Source of the DNA: CBDCBA01 sp965214125
GTDB taxonomy: Bacteria; Planctomycetota; Phycisphaerae; Tepidisphaerales; Tepidisphaeraceae
DNA length: 64,000 nucleotides
Assembly (NCBI GenBank): GCA_965214125.1
Contig: CBDCBA010000024.1
Span: forward strand, 248,001-312,000
Direction of reading: 5' to 3'
Each line of letters starts with the position of its first letter. The first letter of the stretch is position 1. The position numbers were made by a program, and so were the translations under genes. The notes under the pieces are model-generated. The model saw only the letters and a program-made list of their open reading frames with translations. It did no database searches and had not been told where the DNA came from. This document shows, piece by piece, positions 37,174 to 45,951 of the stretch.

Positions 37174-38061
37174 CTACGCCGCGGCCTTGGCGTTGCGAAG
37201 CGGCACGCCGTTGGTGCGTCGCCACGAATCGAGGTCGATGTCGAGCAGGTCTTCAAGCGCGCGGACGTCGGGCTCGACGGCCGATGCGATCTGCCGCCGC
37301 GCCGCGTCGCTGAAGGGCGGCACGCGATCGACGCCGCGCCCGACGCCGAAGAGCTTCTTCAGGCCGCTGGCGCGCAGCAGGCCACTGACCTTGTGCAAAC
37401 CGCGCCGCACGAGCCAGACGTTGACGAGCTGCGCCATGCGAAACGCCCGCGCGTGCCGGGCCACGCCGCTCTCGTTGCGCGGTGTCTCACCGGCGCCCTC
37501 GGGGAATCGCGCCGGGTCGAGCCCAAGGAAGGTGGCGATGCGCTCGCGCTCGCGCCGCGGGTGCTCACGCACGTCCTCAAGGACCGTGACCAGCACGCGG
37601 TTGGGCCCGAACCGCTCGCGCCACTGCTGGATGAACGGGGCAAAGGTCGTTTCCGAAGGCGGCAGGGCCGACAGGTCCAGCGCCTCCTCGATCGGTCGCG
37701 GGTTCGCCTCGTGGCGCACGCGCATGCGGTAGTCGCTGTAGACCATGTCTGCCGGGTTGCGGATCATGAACAGGAACCGCCCTGACTCGCCCAGGCCGGG
37801 CTCGGCCGCGATGCGGTCGATGCAGTCGAAGCGGTAGTACCCAGGGCCGATTTCGCCCAAGGCGGCGTAGCGGTCGGCCTGCTCCGGGCCGGGAAAGAAC
37901 GACTCGTACCACGCCCGGCCGCGCGTGATGTTCTGCGGGTAGAAGTAGTGCAGTTCCTTGAACGCCCACGGCACGTAGGCGTCGGGATGCGCGTCGAGCA
38001 GGTCGTGCAGCCACGTTGTTCCGCAGCGAAAGAAGCCAACACCCAGGAAATTCGGCATCAT
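37174..38061 (-). CDS. Sulfotransferase family protein
   Basis: Transfers sulfate from PAPS to a hydroxyl or amine of a carbohydrate or other acceptor. 295 aa. The 5'-phosphosulfate-binding loop FRCGTTWLHDLLDAHP (variant of K/R-x-G-T-T/S-W-L) is at residues 11-26, and the 3'-phosphate-binding segment RNPADMVYSDYRM near 110. These match Sulfotransfer_1/3 domains. No membrane segment. Convergent with the metallophosphoesterase gene, three bases between stops. Planctomycetes of marine origin often carry several; substrate unknown. Confidence 0.85.
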   Translation of the reverse strand: MMPNFLGVGFFRCGTTWLHDLLDAHPDAYVPWAFKELHYFYPQNITRGRAWYESFFPGPEQADRYAALGEIGPGYYRFDCIDRIAAEPGLGESGRFLFMIRNPADMVYSDYRMRVRHEANPRPIEEALDLSALPPSETTFAPFIQQWRERFGPNRVLVTVLEDVREHPRRERERIATFLGLDPARFPEGAGETPRNESGVARHARAFRMAQLVNVWLVRRGLHKVSGLLRASGLKKLFGVGRGVDRVPPFSDAARRQIASAVEPDVRALEDLLDIDLDSWRRTNGVPLRNAKAAA

Positions 38062-38106
38062 AATCGGCCGATCCTAGCGATGCCCTCCGCGACGGCGGCC
38101 GAGTGG

Positions 38107-38790
38107 CTACCGCGCGTCCGCCGTCGCGGTCGCCGCGTCCTCCTCGAGAAGCATTTTGACGACGTCCTCGAGCGAATCGGGGGTTAGGGCCACGCCGCGC
38201 ACGATGCCGTCGCGGTCGACGACGTAGTAGGTCGGGAAGAACGACGCCTTCCACGCCTCGAGCGTCTTCGTGTCCGGGTCCTTCGCGAGCGGGTAGCTGA
38301 TCGGGTGCTCCTCCAGAAGCTTGTCGAGGTTCTCCTGCCCGCTGGAGGTCGTGACGCCGAGCACGACAACGCCCTGATCCTTGTAGTCCTCGTACAGCTT
38401 GTTGTTCTTCGGGATCGCCGCGATGCACGGGCCGCACCAGGTAGCCCAGATGTCAACGATGGTGATCTTGCCCTTGAAGCTCTCGTTGGTGAACGAGCCG
38501 TCCTCGACGTTGCGGAAGTCCGTCAGCGACAGCTCGGGGGCGGGCTTGCCGACCATCGGCATGAGCTCGTTGCGGATGCCCTCCTTCATGTTCTCCGGCA
38601 GGCCCTCGACGCCGAGGTAGGTGTACTTCTCCGGCACGGCGGTCTTATCGGCGTCGGCGGAAACGGGGACGCAGCAGGCCTTCTCGCACCCCTCGGGGCA
38701 GTCGCCGACGGCGCCGGCGTAGGCGAGGCCGGCCGCACCTGTGGCGAGGGCGGCGGCAAGGGCGAGGCTGATTCGGGTCGTGGCGGGCAT
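38107..38790 (-). CDS. Exported TlpA/ResA-like thioredoxin-domain protein
   Basis: 227 aa with a signal peptide (residues 1-26, ISLALAAALATGAAGLAYA). Immediately after it comes a Cys-rich segment CPEGCEKACC, then a thioredoxin/AhpC-TSA-like fold with PAPELSLTDFRN, the redox motif WATWCGPCIAAIP and a cis-Pro SFFPTYYVVDRDG. Periplasmic disulfide reductase/thiol handling is likely. The CxxxCxxxCC stretch might bind metal (inference). Start ATG 38790 gives the signal peptide; a longer frame upstream lacks family features. Confidence 0.85.
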   Translation of the reverse strand: MPATTRISLALAAALATGAAGLAYAGAVGDCPEGCEKACCVPVSADADKTAVPEKYTYLGVEGLPENMKEGIRNELMPMVGKPAPELSLTDFRNVEDGSFTNESFKGKITIVDIWATWCGPCIAAIPKNNKLYEDYKDQGVVVLGVTTSSGQENLDKLLEEHPISYPLAKDPDTKTLEAWKASFFPTYYVVDRDGIVRGVALTPDSLEDVVKMLLEEDAATATADAR

Positions 38791-39005
38791 GGCGTGTTCC
38801 TTCGTGGGGGTCAGGGATCGGCCCAGACCATCGGACGGTGACGCGAACGCCACACCGTGATCCGGCCCGATCAGCTTAATGCGGCGGGCTTGAATTCGGA
38901 AGCAAGATTTCGGGAGCACTTGGTTCGTCTCCGGTTGCGCGCGTAGGATTGCCTGACGCCGCCGACCGTGTGCGGCGCGTTCGCGTGTTTCCAACACCCC
39001 ATCGC

Positions 39006-39191
39006 ATGAAGACCAACCTGAAGAAGCTGCTCTCCCTGACCGCCGCCCTGCCCCTGCTCGCGTTTGGCTTCGCGACCGTCGGCTGCGACGAGGAAAACGA
39101 CTCCGCCGCCGAAAACGCCGCCGAGGCGTACGAGGAGAAGACGGACGAGATGGAGGAGCAGGCCGACGACATGGAAGATGCGGTCGACTAG
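39006..39191 (+). CDS. Small acidic lipoprotein
   Basis: 61 aa. Lys-rich start (MKTNLKKLLS), hydrophobic core and lipobox ATVGC (Cys about 27). The mature region is only about 35 residues, extremely acidic and helical (EAYEEKTDEMEEQADDMEDAVD), so at low pI it may act as a coiled-coil partner or ion buffer at the membrane. No family recognised. A strong hairpin follows 25 bases after its stop, consistent with an independent transcript. Confidence 0.65.
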   Translation: MKTNLKKLLSLTAALPLLAFGFATVGCDEENDSAAENAAEAYEEKTDEMEEQADDMEDAVD

Positions 39192-39215
39192 TCGCCACGC
39201 GACCCAAACGCCCTC

Positions 39216-39253
39216 CGCCCCGACAGGCATCGTCCGCCTTGCCTGTCGGGGCG
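39216..39253 (+). terminator. 14-bp stem hairpin between lipoprotein gene and pyrR
   Basis: CGCCCCGACAGGCA (39216-39229) pairs perfectly with 39240-39253 over a 10-base loop; followed by TTGCGTTGCG. Most simply the lipoprotein terminator. It also lies 46 bases before pyrR, so a PyrR-responsive attenuator is an alternative, though no PyrR-binding loop was recognised. Confidence 0.6.
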
Positions 39254-39299
39254 TTGCGTTGCGCCTCGACCGCATCGCCACCTCCTATTGTTCGTCCCG

Positions 39300-39820
39300 A
39301 TGTCGGCCGACTTGGCACAGCCTGAGCATCTTGACATCGCGGCCGGCGTGGAGGCGCTGGCGAAGCGGATCGCGGCGCTGGTTCCGACCGGTTCGCCACT
39401 GAACGTGATCGGCATCGTCACCCGAGGCGAAACCCTTGCCGCCCGGCTCAGGCCGATGCTGCGCCAGGCCGGCCTCGACGTGCGCGGCGGGAGCCTCGAC
39501 GTCACGCTTTATCGCGACGACCTCCAGGAGATCGGCCCCGCCGCCGTCGTGCGGGCGACGGACATGCCCGACGCCGTCACCGGCGTGCCGCTGGTGCTTG
39601 TGGACGATGTGATCTACACCGGCCGGAGCGTGCGGGCGGCGCTAGAGGTCATCAACGACTTCGGCCGCCCCGCCTTCATCCGCCTGGCCGTACTCGTTGA
39701 TCGCGGGGGTCGCGAACTGCCGATTCAGCCGGACCTCGCCGCGTTCGAGTTGGACCCTGGCGGCGGGCGCGTGAACGTGCGGCTGCGCGAGGTCGACGGG
39801 CACGACGCCGTGGAGGTCGC

Positions 39821-39824
<4 letters not shown>
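39300..39824 (+). CDS. pyrR: Bifunctional pyr operon regulator/uracil phosphoribosyltransferase PyrR
   Basis: Binds pyr mRNA in response to UMP in Gram-positives and has a weak UPRTase activity. 174 aa from ATG 39300. The PRPP-binding motif VLVDDVIYTGRSVRAAL (about residues 95-111) is exact. IGIVTRGETLA (about 39-49) and VTLYRDDL are PyrR hallmarks, and RLAVLVDRGGRELPIQPD near the C-terminus supports PyrR over other phosphoribosyltransferases. Its stop overlaps the pyrB start (ATGA). Head of the pyrR-pyrB-[TA]-pyrC cluster. Confidence 0.93.
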
Positions 39825-40762
<938 letters not shown>

Positions 40763-40796
40763 AATCGCGGCGATCACAGTTTGGAGGTGCATCGCA

Positions 40797-41132
40797 ATGG
40801 TTGCAAAAGGTCATTTTCAGAACGGCGTGGTGGTGCTCGAGGACCCTTCGCAGTTCCGCGAGGGGCAGGAGGTCACGGTGACGGTGGACGAACGGCTGCC
40901 AACGGACTTGCACGATGAAGTCCCGGATGACGCGGTTCCAACGCTCGAGGAGGTGAAGGCCGCCTTCAAGGAAGCGGCCGCCAACATGAGCGACGACCTT
41001 CGCCGCACCTTGGCGGAGGTGGATGCGTCGTCATGGGACGGCTTGGACGACGAGGAGGCGGCACGGCGTCGCGCCTCGGCTGACCGCTACCTGAAGCCGG
41101 ACGACCGCTACCTGAAGCCGGACGACGCTTGA
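40797..41132 (+). CDS. Putative antitoxin (DUF104/AF2212-like N-terminus)
   Basis: 111 aa. The N-terminal KGHFQNGVVVLEDPSQFREGQEVTVTV resembles the short beta-hairpin DNA-binding module of AF2212/DUF104-type antitoxins paired with PIN toxins. The middle is acidic/helical. The C-terminus ends with a duplicated DRYLKPD, from a perfect 21-bp tandem repeat (41082-41123). The stop overlaps the PIN toxin start (TTGA), the usual antitoxin-toxin coupling. A good Shine-Dalgarno-like GGAG lies before ATG 40797. Toxin-antitoxin function is inference from pairing. Confidence 0.75.
   Translation: MVAKGHFQNGVVVLEDPSQFREGQEVTVTVDERLPTDLHDEVPDDAVPTLEEVKAAFKEAAANMSDDLRRTLAEVDASSWDGLDDEEAARRRASADRYLKPDDRYLKPDDA
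41082..41123 (+). repeat. Perfect 21-bp tandem duplication at the antitoxin 3' end
   Basis: GACCGCTACCTGAAGCCGGA-C occurs at 41082-41102 and again at 41103-41123. It duplicates DRYLKPD in frame. The toxin gene begins with the related ACCGCTACCTG, so slippage between similar sequences is plausible. Confidence 0.9.
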
Positions 41133-41524
41133 ACCGCTACCTGCTCGATACCAACCACGCCGGGCCTCTCGCGCTTGAAATTGCGGGGTTGGTCGACGTC
41201 TTCAATAGGCGAGGCGGTGAGATGTTTCTGTGCTACCCGGTAGTTGGCGAGATGTGGCACTCGGTCTATGCGGGTTCTCGAAACGAGCTGAACGAGCGGG
41301 CGATTCACACTCTGACGGCGCAGTACGAGGTGCTGCCATTCGGCGCGGAGGCCGCCCGCGAGTATGGCCGCCTCCGCCATCTGCTCCGGCAGGCTGGGCG
41401 AGAAACGCCTCAGGTCGACCTTCAAATCATGGCGATCAGCGTCGTCCATCATCTGACCGTGCTGACCGCCGACGCCCACTTTCGCGAGGTTCCCGGCGTG
41501 TCCGTCGAAAATTGGCTAGCCTGA
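41129..41524 (+). CDS. PIN-domain ribonuclease toxin (VapC-like)
   Basis: 131 aa. Conserved acidic residues of the PIN fold: Asp7 (YLLDTNH), Glu41 (VVGEMWHS), Asp97 (QVDLQIMA) and Asp115 (TADAHF). Typically cleaves RNA (tRNA or rRNA) unless bound by its antitoxin. TTG start at 41129 overlaps the antitoxin stop. The pair sits inside the pyrimidine operon, between pyrB and pyrC, without disturbing spacing: pyrC begins 8 bases after the toxin stop. Confidence 0.88.
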   Translation: MNRYLLDTNHAGPLALEIAGLVDVFNRRGGEMFLCYPVVGEMWHSVYAGSRNELNERAIHTLTAQYEVLPFGAEAAREYGRLRHLLRQAGRETPQVDLQIMAISVVHHLTVLTADAHFREVPGVSVENWLA

Positions 41525-41531
41525 CACCTTG

Positions 41532-42811
41532 ATGCCCAGCCTGCTCCTCACCAACGGCACCATCTACGACCCCGCCGCCGCCCTGCCACGCGATGCGGAT
41601 TTACTCATCAATGACGGCAAGATCGCCGCAGTCGGCACGGACCTCGGACCGGCGGATGAGACGATCGACGCCGCCGGCAAGTGGGTCACGCCCGGCCTGA
41701 TCGATATCCACGTCCACTTCCGCGAGCCGGGCGACGAGGCCGAAGAAACGATCGCCACCGGCAGCGCGGCCGCCGTCGCGGGTGGGTTCACGACCGTCTG
41801 CGTGATGCCCAACACGCGCCCGCCGCTGGATGACGAGGCGAGCATCGAGTTCGTTCTGCGCGAAAGCGCCCGCGTGAACCTTGCCAACGTCCTGCCGGTC
41901 GGATGCCTGACGAAGAACCGCGAAGGCCGCGAGCTCGCCGAGATCGGCGGCATGTGGAAGCGCGGGGCCGTGGCCTTCTCCGACGACGGCAGCGGCGTCA
42001 GCGACGCCAACGTGATGCGAAAAGCCTTGCAGTACTGCAACATGTTCGACGCCCCGATCATGCAGCACTGCGAGGAACCGTCGCTGAGCGGCGGCTGCAT
42101 GAACGCGGGCGACGTCGCGACGGAACTGGGCCTGCCGGGCATTCCCAGCGAGGCCGAGGAGTTGATGATTGCCCGCGACGTGCTGCTCAACCGCCGCGTC
42201 GGGTGCCGGTATCACGTGCAGCACATCTCGTCGGTCGCGAGCGTCGAGCTGATCCGCATCGCCAAGGCGCAGGGCCTGCCCGTGACCGCCGAGGCGTCGC
42301 CGCATCACTTGTTGCTGACGGACGAGAGCTGCCCGCGATTACGACGCGAACTTCAAGATGAACCCGCCGCTGCGGACCCGCGAGGACGTGAACGCGGTGA
42401 TTCGCGGCGTGGTCGACGGCACGATCGACTGCCTCGCCACCGATCACGCCCCGCATTTGGCGGAGGGAAAAGGCCGTGCCGATGCAGGAGGCCGCCTTCG
42501 GCATCCTCGGCCTCGAGTGCGCGTTCGGCCTCTACAAAAGAGCCCTCCTCGACGCCGGCCACATCGACGCGATGAAGCTGATCGAACTCATGACCAGCGC
42601 CGGCGCGAGCATCATCTCATCGAACCGCGGCACCCTCGCCGTCGGCAGCGTCGCCGACGTGACGATCATCGACCCCGACCTCCCGTGGACCGTCGATGCT
42701 GCGAGCTTCAAGAGCAAAAGCCGCAACTGCCCCTTCGACGGCTGGGAATTGACCGGTCGCCCGACACACACGATCGTCGCCGGCGCGGTAAAGTGGCGGC
42801 TGGATGGGTGA
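41532..42811 (+). pseudogene. pyrC: Dihydroorotase, interrupted by two frameshifts
   Basis: Zinc amidohydrolase forming dihydroorotate. The N-terminal 270 residues are intact: zinc motif DIHVHFREPG, VCVMPNTRPP, GAVAFSDDG, MQHCEE, YHVQHISS, TAEASPHHLLLTDES. The frame then breaks at a CCC run near 42333 (expected SCRDYDANFKMNPPLRT continues in the next frame, through DCLATDHAPHLAEGK) and again at an AAAA run near 42468 (then AVPMQEAAFGILGLECAFGLYK to the end). Each break is a single extra base in a homopolymer, so assembly error is the likeliest cause. Class I dihydroorotase of the PyrC/AllB type. Start ATG 41532. Confidence 0.9.
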
Positions 42812-43100
42812 GGAACGGCACCTCGATTACGCGGACCCGCAGGTCGGAAAGCGGCCACCGGATGCCGTCGCTTCGTTCGGAATTGGTTGCGGCGGGTCGA
42901 TTGTGTCAGGAGTCATCACTCTTCTTTCTGCAATCGTAATGACTGCCGCTATTGGTGGGGCAGGCGTTGTCTTCGACGAATGGTTCTTCATCTTTCCCGC
43001 GACGGTCCTCGTCTGTAGCGTCGCGGCGTTCGCCTACTGCGTCAGCCTGACGTTGAAGGCAAACGAACGCGGGCGACGTGAAACGTACGAGGAGCCGTGA
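42804..43100 (+). CDS. Small hypothetical membrane protein
   Basis: Not recognised; 98 aa. It overlaps the pyrC 3' end by 8 bases. Two hydrophobic helices (IVSGVITLLSAIVMTAAIGG and FIFPATVLVCSVAAFAYCV) and charged ends. Codon use is less GC-rich than its neighbours in places (for example TCTTCTTTCTGCAATCGTAATG). Possibly a recent insertion or a narrow-distribution gene. Confidence 0.55.
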   Translation: MGEERHLDYADPQVGKRPPDAVASFGIGCGGSIVSGVITLLSAIVMTAAIGGAGVVFDEWFFIFPATVLVCSVAAFAYCVSLTLKANERGRRETYEEP

Positions 43101-43243
43101 AGGCAGCCAGAAGGTGCCACGAGTCGGCCGCATTCGGATGCGGCAGACCCGTGTCGGACCGCGCGGCCGTTCGCCCACCATTCCACCGCCGCCCACGGTT
43201 CTCCCGCCGCAGACGGCGGGCGATTCGCGCCACCAACATTTGC

Positions 43244-43312
43244 TGTAGGGTGGGCACGGCCCACCTCCGGGTCTGTCGCCGGGCCCGGATAGTGGGCCGT
43301 GCCCACCCTACA
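43244..43312. repeat. REPIN, 21-bp perfect arms, GGTGGGC type
   Basis: Arms 43244-43264 and 43292-43312 are exact complements (TGTAG then GGTGGGC-ACG-GCCCAC), with an inner TCCGGG/CCCGGA stem. It occupies the leader of the MBL-fold gene, ending 7 bases before its ATG, where it could influence initiation. Same type as 24475-24529. Confidence 0.9.
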
Positions 43313-43319
43313 ACTGACC

Positions 43320-44183
43320 ATGCTTCGCCGACTTCTGCCAATCGTGCTTCTGCTCGCCCTGACGCCGCTGCTGCTCGCGCAGGACCGCTTCGCCAGCGTC
43401 GAGATCAAGACGACCAAGGTCGCCGACGGCATCTACATGCTCGAAGGGGCCGGCGGAAACATCGGGCTCTGCACGGGCGAGGACGGGGCCTTCGTCATCG
43501 ACGACCAGTTCGCCCCGCTGGCGGAGAAGATCCTGGCCGCCATTGAGGAAGCGGGCGGCGGCGAGGTGAAGTACGTGCTCAACACGCACCACCACGGTGA
43601 TCACACCGGCGGCAACGAGGCCATGACCGGGGCGGGCGCGACGATCGTCGCCCACGAGAACGTGCGCAAGCGGCTGGAAGAGGCGGAGGATCGCGGCGAG
43701 GACGCCCTCCCGGTCATCACCTTCAGCGAGAGCGTGACCTTCCACTGGAACGGGCAGACGGTTGTCGTCAAGCACCTCTGGCCCGGCCACACCGACGGCG
43801 ACTCGGTTGTCTTCTTCACCGACGCCAACGTAGTCCACATGGGCGATTTGTTCTTCAACGGGGCCTACCCCTTCGTCGACCTCGCCGGCGGCGGTGACCT
43901 CGACGGCTACCTGAAGGCGCAGTGGGCGATCTACGAGGGCATCGACGACGACACGGCCATCATCCCCGGCCACGGCCCGCTCGCGACGAAGGCGGACTTG
44001 ATGAAGTCGATCGACATGCTGAAGGAGGTGCGCAGCCGCATCCAGCAGGCGATCGATGATGGCAAGAGCGAGGACGAGACGGTGGCCGCCGACCCGCTGG
44101 CGGATTTGAGCGAGACCTACGGCAACGGCTTTATCAACGGCGAGCGGATGACGCGCAGCGCGTACCAGTCGCTTTCGCGGTAG
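43320..44183 (+). CDS. Exported MBL-fold metallo-hydrolase
   Basis: 287 aa with a signal peptide (LLPIVLLLALTPLLLAQD). Metallo-beta-lactamase fold: NTHHHGDHTGGNE (metal ligands HxHxDH), then PGHTDGDSVVFF, HMGDLFFNG and IPGHGPLA. It resembles the quinoprotein-relay-system/cyclase-like subfamily of periplasmic MBL proteins rather than true beta-lactamases; resistance is not implied. Start ATG 43320 follows a palindromic element by 7 bases. C-terminus is helical. A ParDE-like module follows after 9 bases. Confidence 0.85.
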   Translation: MLRRLLPIVLLLALTPLLLAQDRFASVEIKTTKVADGIYMLEGAGGNIGLCTGEDGAFVIDDQFAPLAEKILAAIEEAGGGEVKYVLNTHHHGDHTGGNEAMTGAGATIVAHENVRKRLEEAEDRGEDALPVITFSESVTFHWNGQTVVVKHLWPGHTDGDSVVFFTDANVVHMGDLFFNGAYPFVDLAGGGDLDGYLKAQWAIYEGIDDDTAIIPGHGPLATKADLMKSIDMLKEVRSRIQQAIDDGKSEDETVAADPLADLSETYGNGFINGERMTRSAYQSLSR

Positions 44184-44192
44184 GATGTCGAT

Positions 44193-44525
44193 ATGGCTAC
44201 CAATCTGGCGATCGAGGCGGAGACGATGGTCGAGCTACATGTCCGTGTGCCAAAGCTTGCCTTGGACACCGCACGGGAGTTGGTGAGGGCACGGCAGTGG
44301 GAGTCGATTGACGAGGTGGTAGCGGCGGGAATCATGCACGCCGAGCGGGAGGTGCGGGAGCCGGATGAGATGTTGCCAAAGCCGGGCGAACCCGGTTTTG
44401 AGTCGTTCAAAGCAATGCTGCAAGAGCGGGTCCGTCAGGCCGATGCCGGCGAGTTTGTCACCATCGACGAGGTTTGCGAGCGCATCGAGGTAGCGCGGGC
44501 GAAGTTTCGTGCGGAGCAGGGATGA
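44193..44525 (+). CDS. Putative antitoxin, ParD-like
   Basis: 110 aa. Short basic/beta N-terminal region (MVELHVRVPKLALDTARELVRARQWESIDEVVAAGI) resembling a ribbon-helix-helix DNA-binding fold, then an acidic tail. Its stop overlaps the next gene start as ATGA, and that gene is a ParE/RelE-type toxin, which supports the antitoxin role. No closer family assigned. Confidence 0.65.
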   Translation: MATNLAIEAETMVELHVRVPKLALDTARELVRARQWESIDEVVAAGIMHAEREVREPDEMLPKPGEPGFESFKAMLQERVRQADAGEFVTIDEVCERIEVARAKFRAEQG

Positions 44526-44833
44526 GCGTTCAGTACCGCCTACTCGATACTGCTTCCCGAGACGCGACGGAAATTTGGGACTACGTGGCACGCGCATACG
44601 GCGAGCGGGAGGCGGACCGGCTCGTCGCCCGCTTCCTCGACGAACTCGAGAAGATCGCCGGGATGCCGGGAATGGGTCACCCAGACGAAGACCTGTTCGA
44701 CGAGCGGGTGCGCTTCTGGCGCGTCGGCAGCTACCAACTCGTCTACCTCTGGCGGACACGCCCGATCGAAGTCATCGCCATCGTTCACACCAGCCGCGAC
44801 CTGCCGTCGTTCTTTCGCGATCGCACTTTCTGA
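44522..44833 (+). CDS. ParE/RelE-family toxin
   Basis: 103 aa from ATG 44522. Family features: YRLLDTASRDATEIWDYVARAYGEREADRLVARFLDELEKIAGMPGMGHP, then RFWRVGSYQLVYLWRTRPIEVIAIVHTSRDLPSFF. The VYLWR..PIEVIAIVHTSRD ending is typical of ParE gyrase-type toxins. Coupled to the antitoxin by four bases. Second toxin-antitoxin module within 4 kb. Confidence 0.82.
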   Translation: MSVQYRLLDTASRDATEIWDYVARAYGEREADRLVARFLDELEKIAGMPGMGHPDEDLFDERVRFWRVGSYQLVYLWRTRPIEVIAIVHTSRDLPSFFRDRTF

Positions 44834-44837
44834 ACTG

Positions 44838-45920
44838 GTGACTGCCAACTGCCACGCCAACTCTGACCGCGCTTGGGTCGACACCGCCGTCGCCCGCATT
44901 GAGGCGGACTTCCAGCGGTCGGCGGATACGCATCTCATCAAGGTCGATCTGCCCGGCGTGCCGGATGTGGATTTGTATCTGAAGGACGAGTCGATCCACC
45001 CCACCGGCAGCCTGAAGCATCGGCTGGCGCGGTCGCTGTTTCTCTACGCGCTTTGCAACGGCTGGCTCGGGCCGGAGACGCTCGTGATCGAAAGCTCCAG
45101 CGGCAACACGGCGGTGAGCGAGGCGTACTTCGCGCGGCTGATCGGGCTGAAGTTCGTCGCCGTCGTGCCGGCCGACACGTCGCCGGAGAAGATCGAGCAA
45201 ATTGCCTTCTACGGCGGCGAGTGCCGGCGCGTCGACCCGTGCTCGAACCCGAGCGACGAATGTCGCCGCTTGGCCAAGGAGACCGGCGGGCACTTTATGG
45301 ACCAGTTCACCTACGCCGAGCGGGCGACGGACTGGCGCGGCAACAACAACGTGGCCGAGTCGATCTTCAGCCAAATGCAGCACGAGCGCCACCCGGTGCC
45401 GGCGTGGGTCGTTTGCGGCGCCGGCACGGGGGGAACCTCCGCAACGATCGGCCGCTTCGTGCGGTACGAACGACTTGATACACAACTCTGCGTGGCCGAC
45501 CCGGAGAACAGTGTCTACCACGACGCCTGGCTCAGCGGCCGGCGCGACCACATCTGCGAGCGCGGCCCCGGCGTCGAAGGGATCGGCCGGCCGCGCGTGG
45601 AGCCGTCGTTTGTTCCAAGCGTGATCGACCGCTGCATCCGTGTGCCCAACGCCGCGAGCTTCGGGGCAATGCACTTCCTGGCAAGCGTGGTTCGCCGCAA
45701 GTTCGGCGGGTCGACGGGAACCGACCTATACGCCGCGGCCACGCTGATCGGCGAGATGGCCGCCCGAGGCGAGGGCGGGTCGATCGTGATGCTCGCCTGC
45801 GACACCGGCGACCGCTACCTCAGCACGTACTACGACGATGACTGGCTCAAGCAAAACGGCCACGATATCGCCCCGCACGTCGACCGCATGCGGCGGCTGT
45901 TTGATGAGGGCGTCTGGTAG
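44838..45920 (+). CDS. PLP-dependent cysteine synthase family protein
   Basis: 360 aa. Fold type II PLP enzyme: Schiff-base Lys in the motif TGSLKHRLARSL (about 57-68), SSSGNTAVSEAYFARL phosphate/substrate loop, and GAGTGGTSATIGR. These match cysteine synthase/cystathionine beta-synthase catalytic domains. The branch is the longer secondary cysteine synthase (desulfhydrase) type rather than CysK/CysM, so it may degrade cysteine to sulfide instead. GTG start at 44838. The stop TAG belongs to a GTAG-headed REP-like sequence (GTAGGGTGGGCCCTGCGGC). Confidence 0.85.
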   Translation: MTANCHANSDRAWVDTAVARIEADFQRSADTHLIKVDLPGVPDVDLYLKDESIHPTGSLKHRLARSLFLYALCNGWLGPETLVIESSSGNTAVSEAYFARLIGLKFVAVVPADTSPEKIEQIAFYGGECRRVDPCSNPSDECRRLAKETGGHFMDQFTYAERATDWRGNNNVAESIFSQMQHERHPVPAWVVCGAGTGGTSATIGRFVRYERLDTQLCVADPENSVYHDAWLSGRRDHICERGPGVEGIGRPRVEPSFVPSVIDRCIRVPNAASFGAMHFLASVVRRKFGGSTGTDLYAAATLIGEMAARGEGGSIVMLACDTGDRYLSTYYDDDWLKQNGHDIAPHVDRMRRLFDEGVW

Positions 45921-45935
45921 GGTGGGCCCTGCGGC
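45917..45935 (+). repeat. Degenerate single REP at the stop of the PLP enzyme gene
   Basis: GTAGGGTGGGCCCTGCGGC: the GTAG head and GGTGGGC half of the common arm are kept, the second half is eroded. The TAG 45918-45920 is the stop codon of the preceding gene. No partner arm. Confidence 0.5.
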
Positions 45936-45951
45936 GAAGTAGTATTCGCCG

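Noticed and set aside
43320..44183. Beta-lactam resistance gene
   Set aside because: The MBL fold and metal motif are shared by many non-lactamase hydrolases; subfamily features and context do not indicate beta-lactamase.
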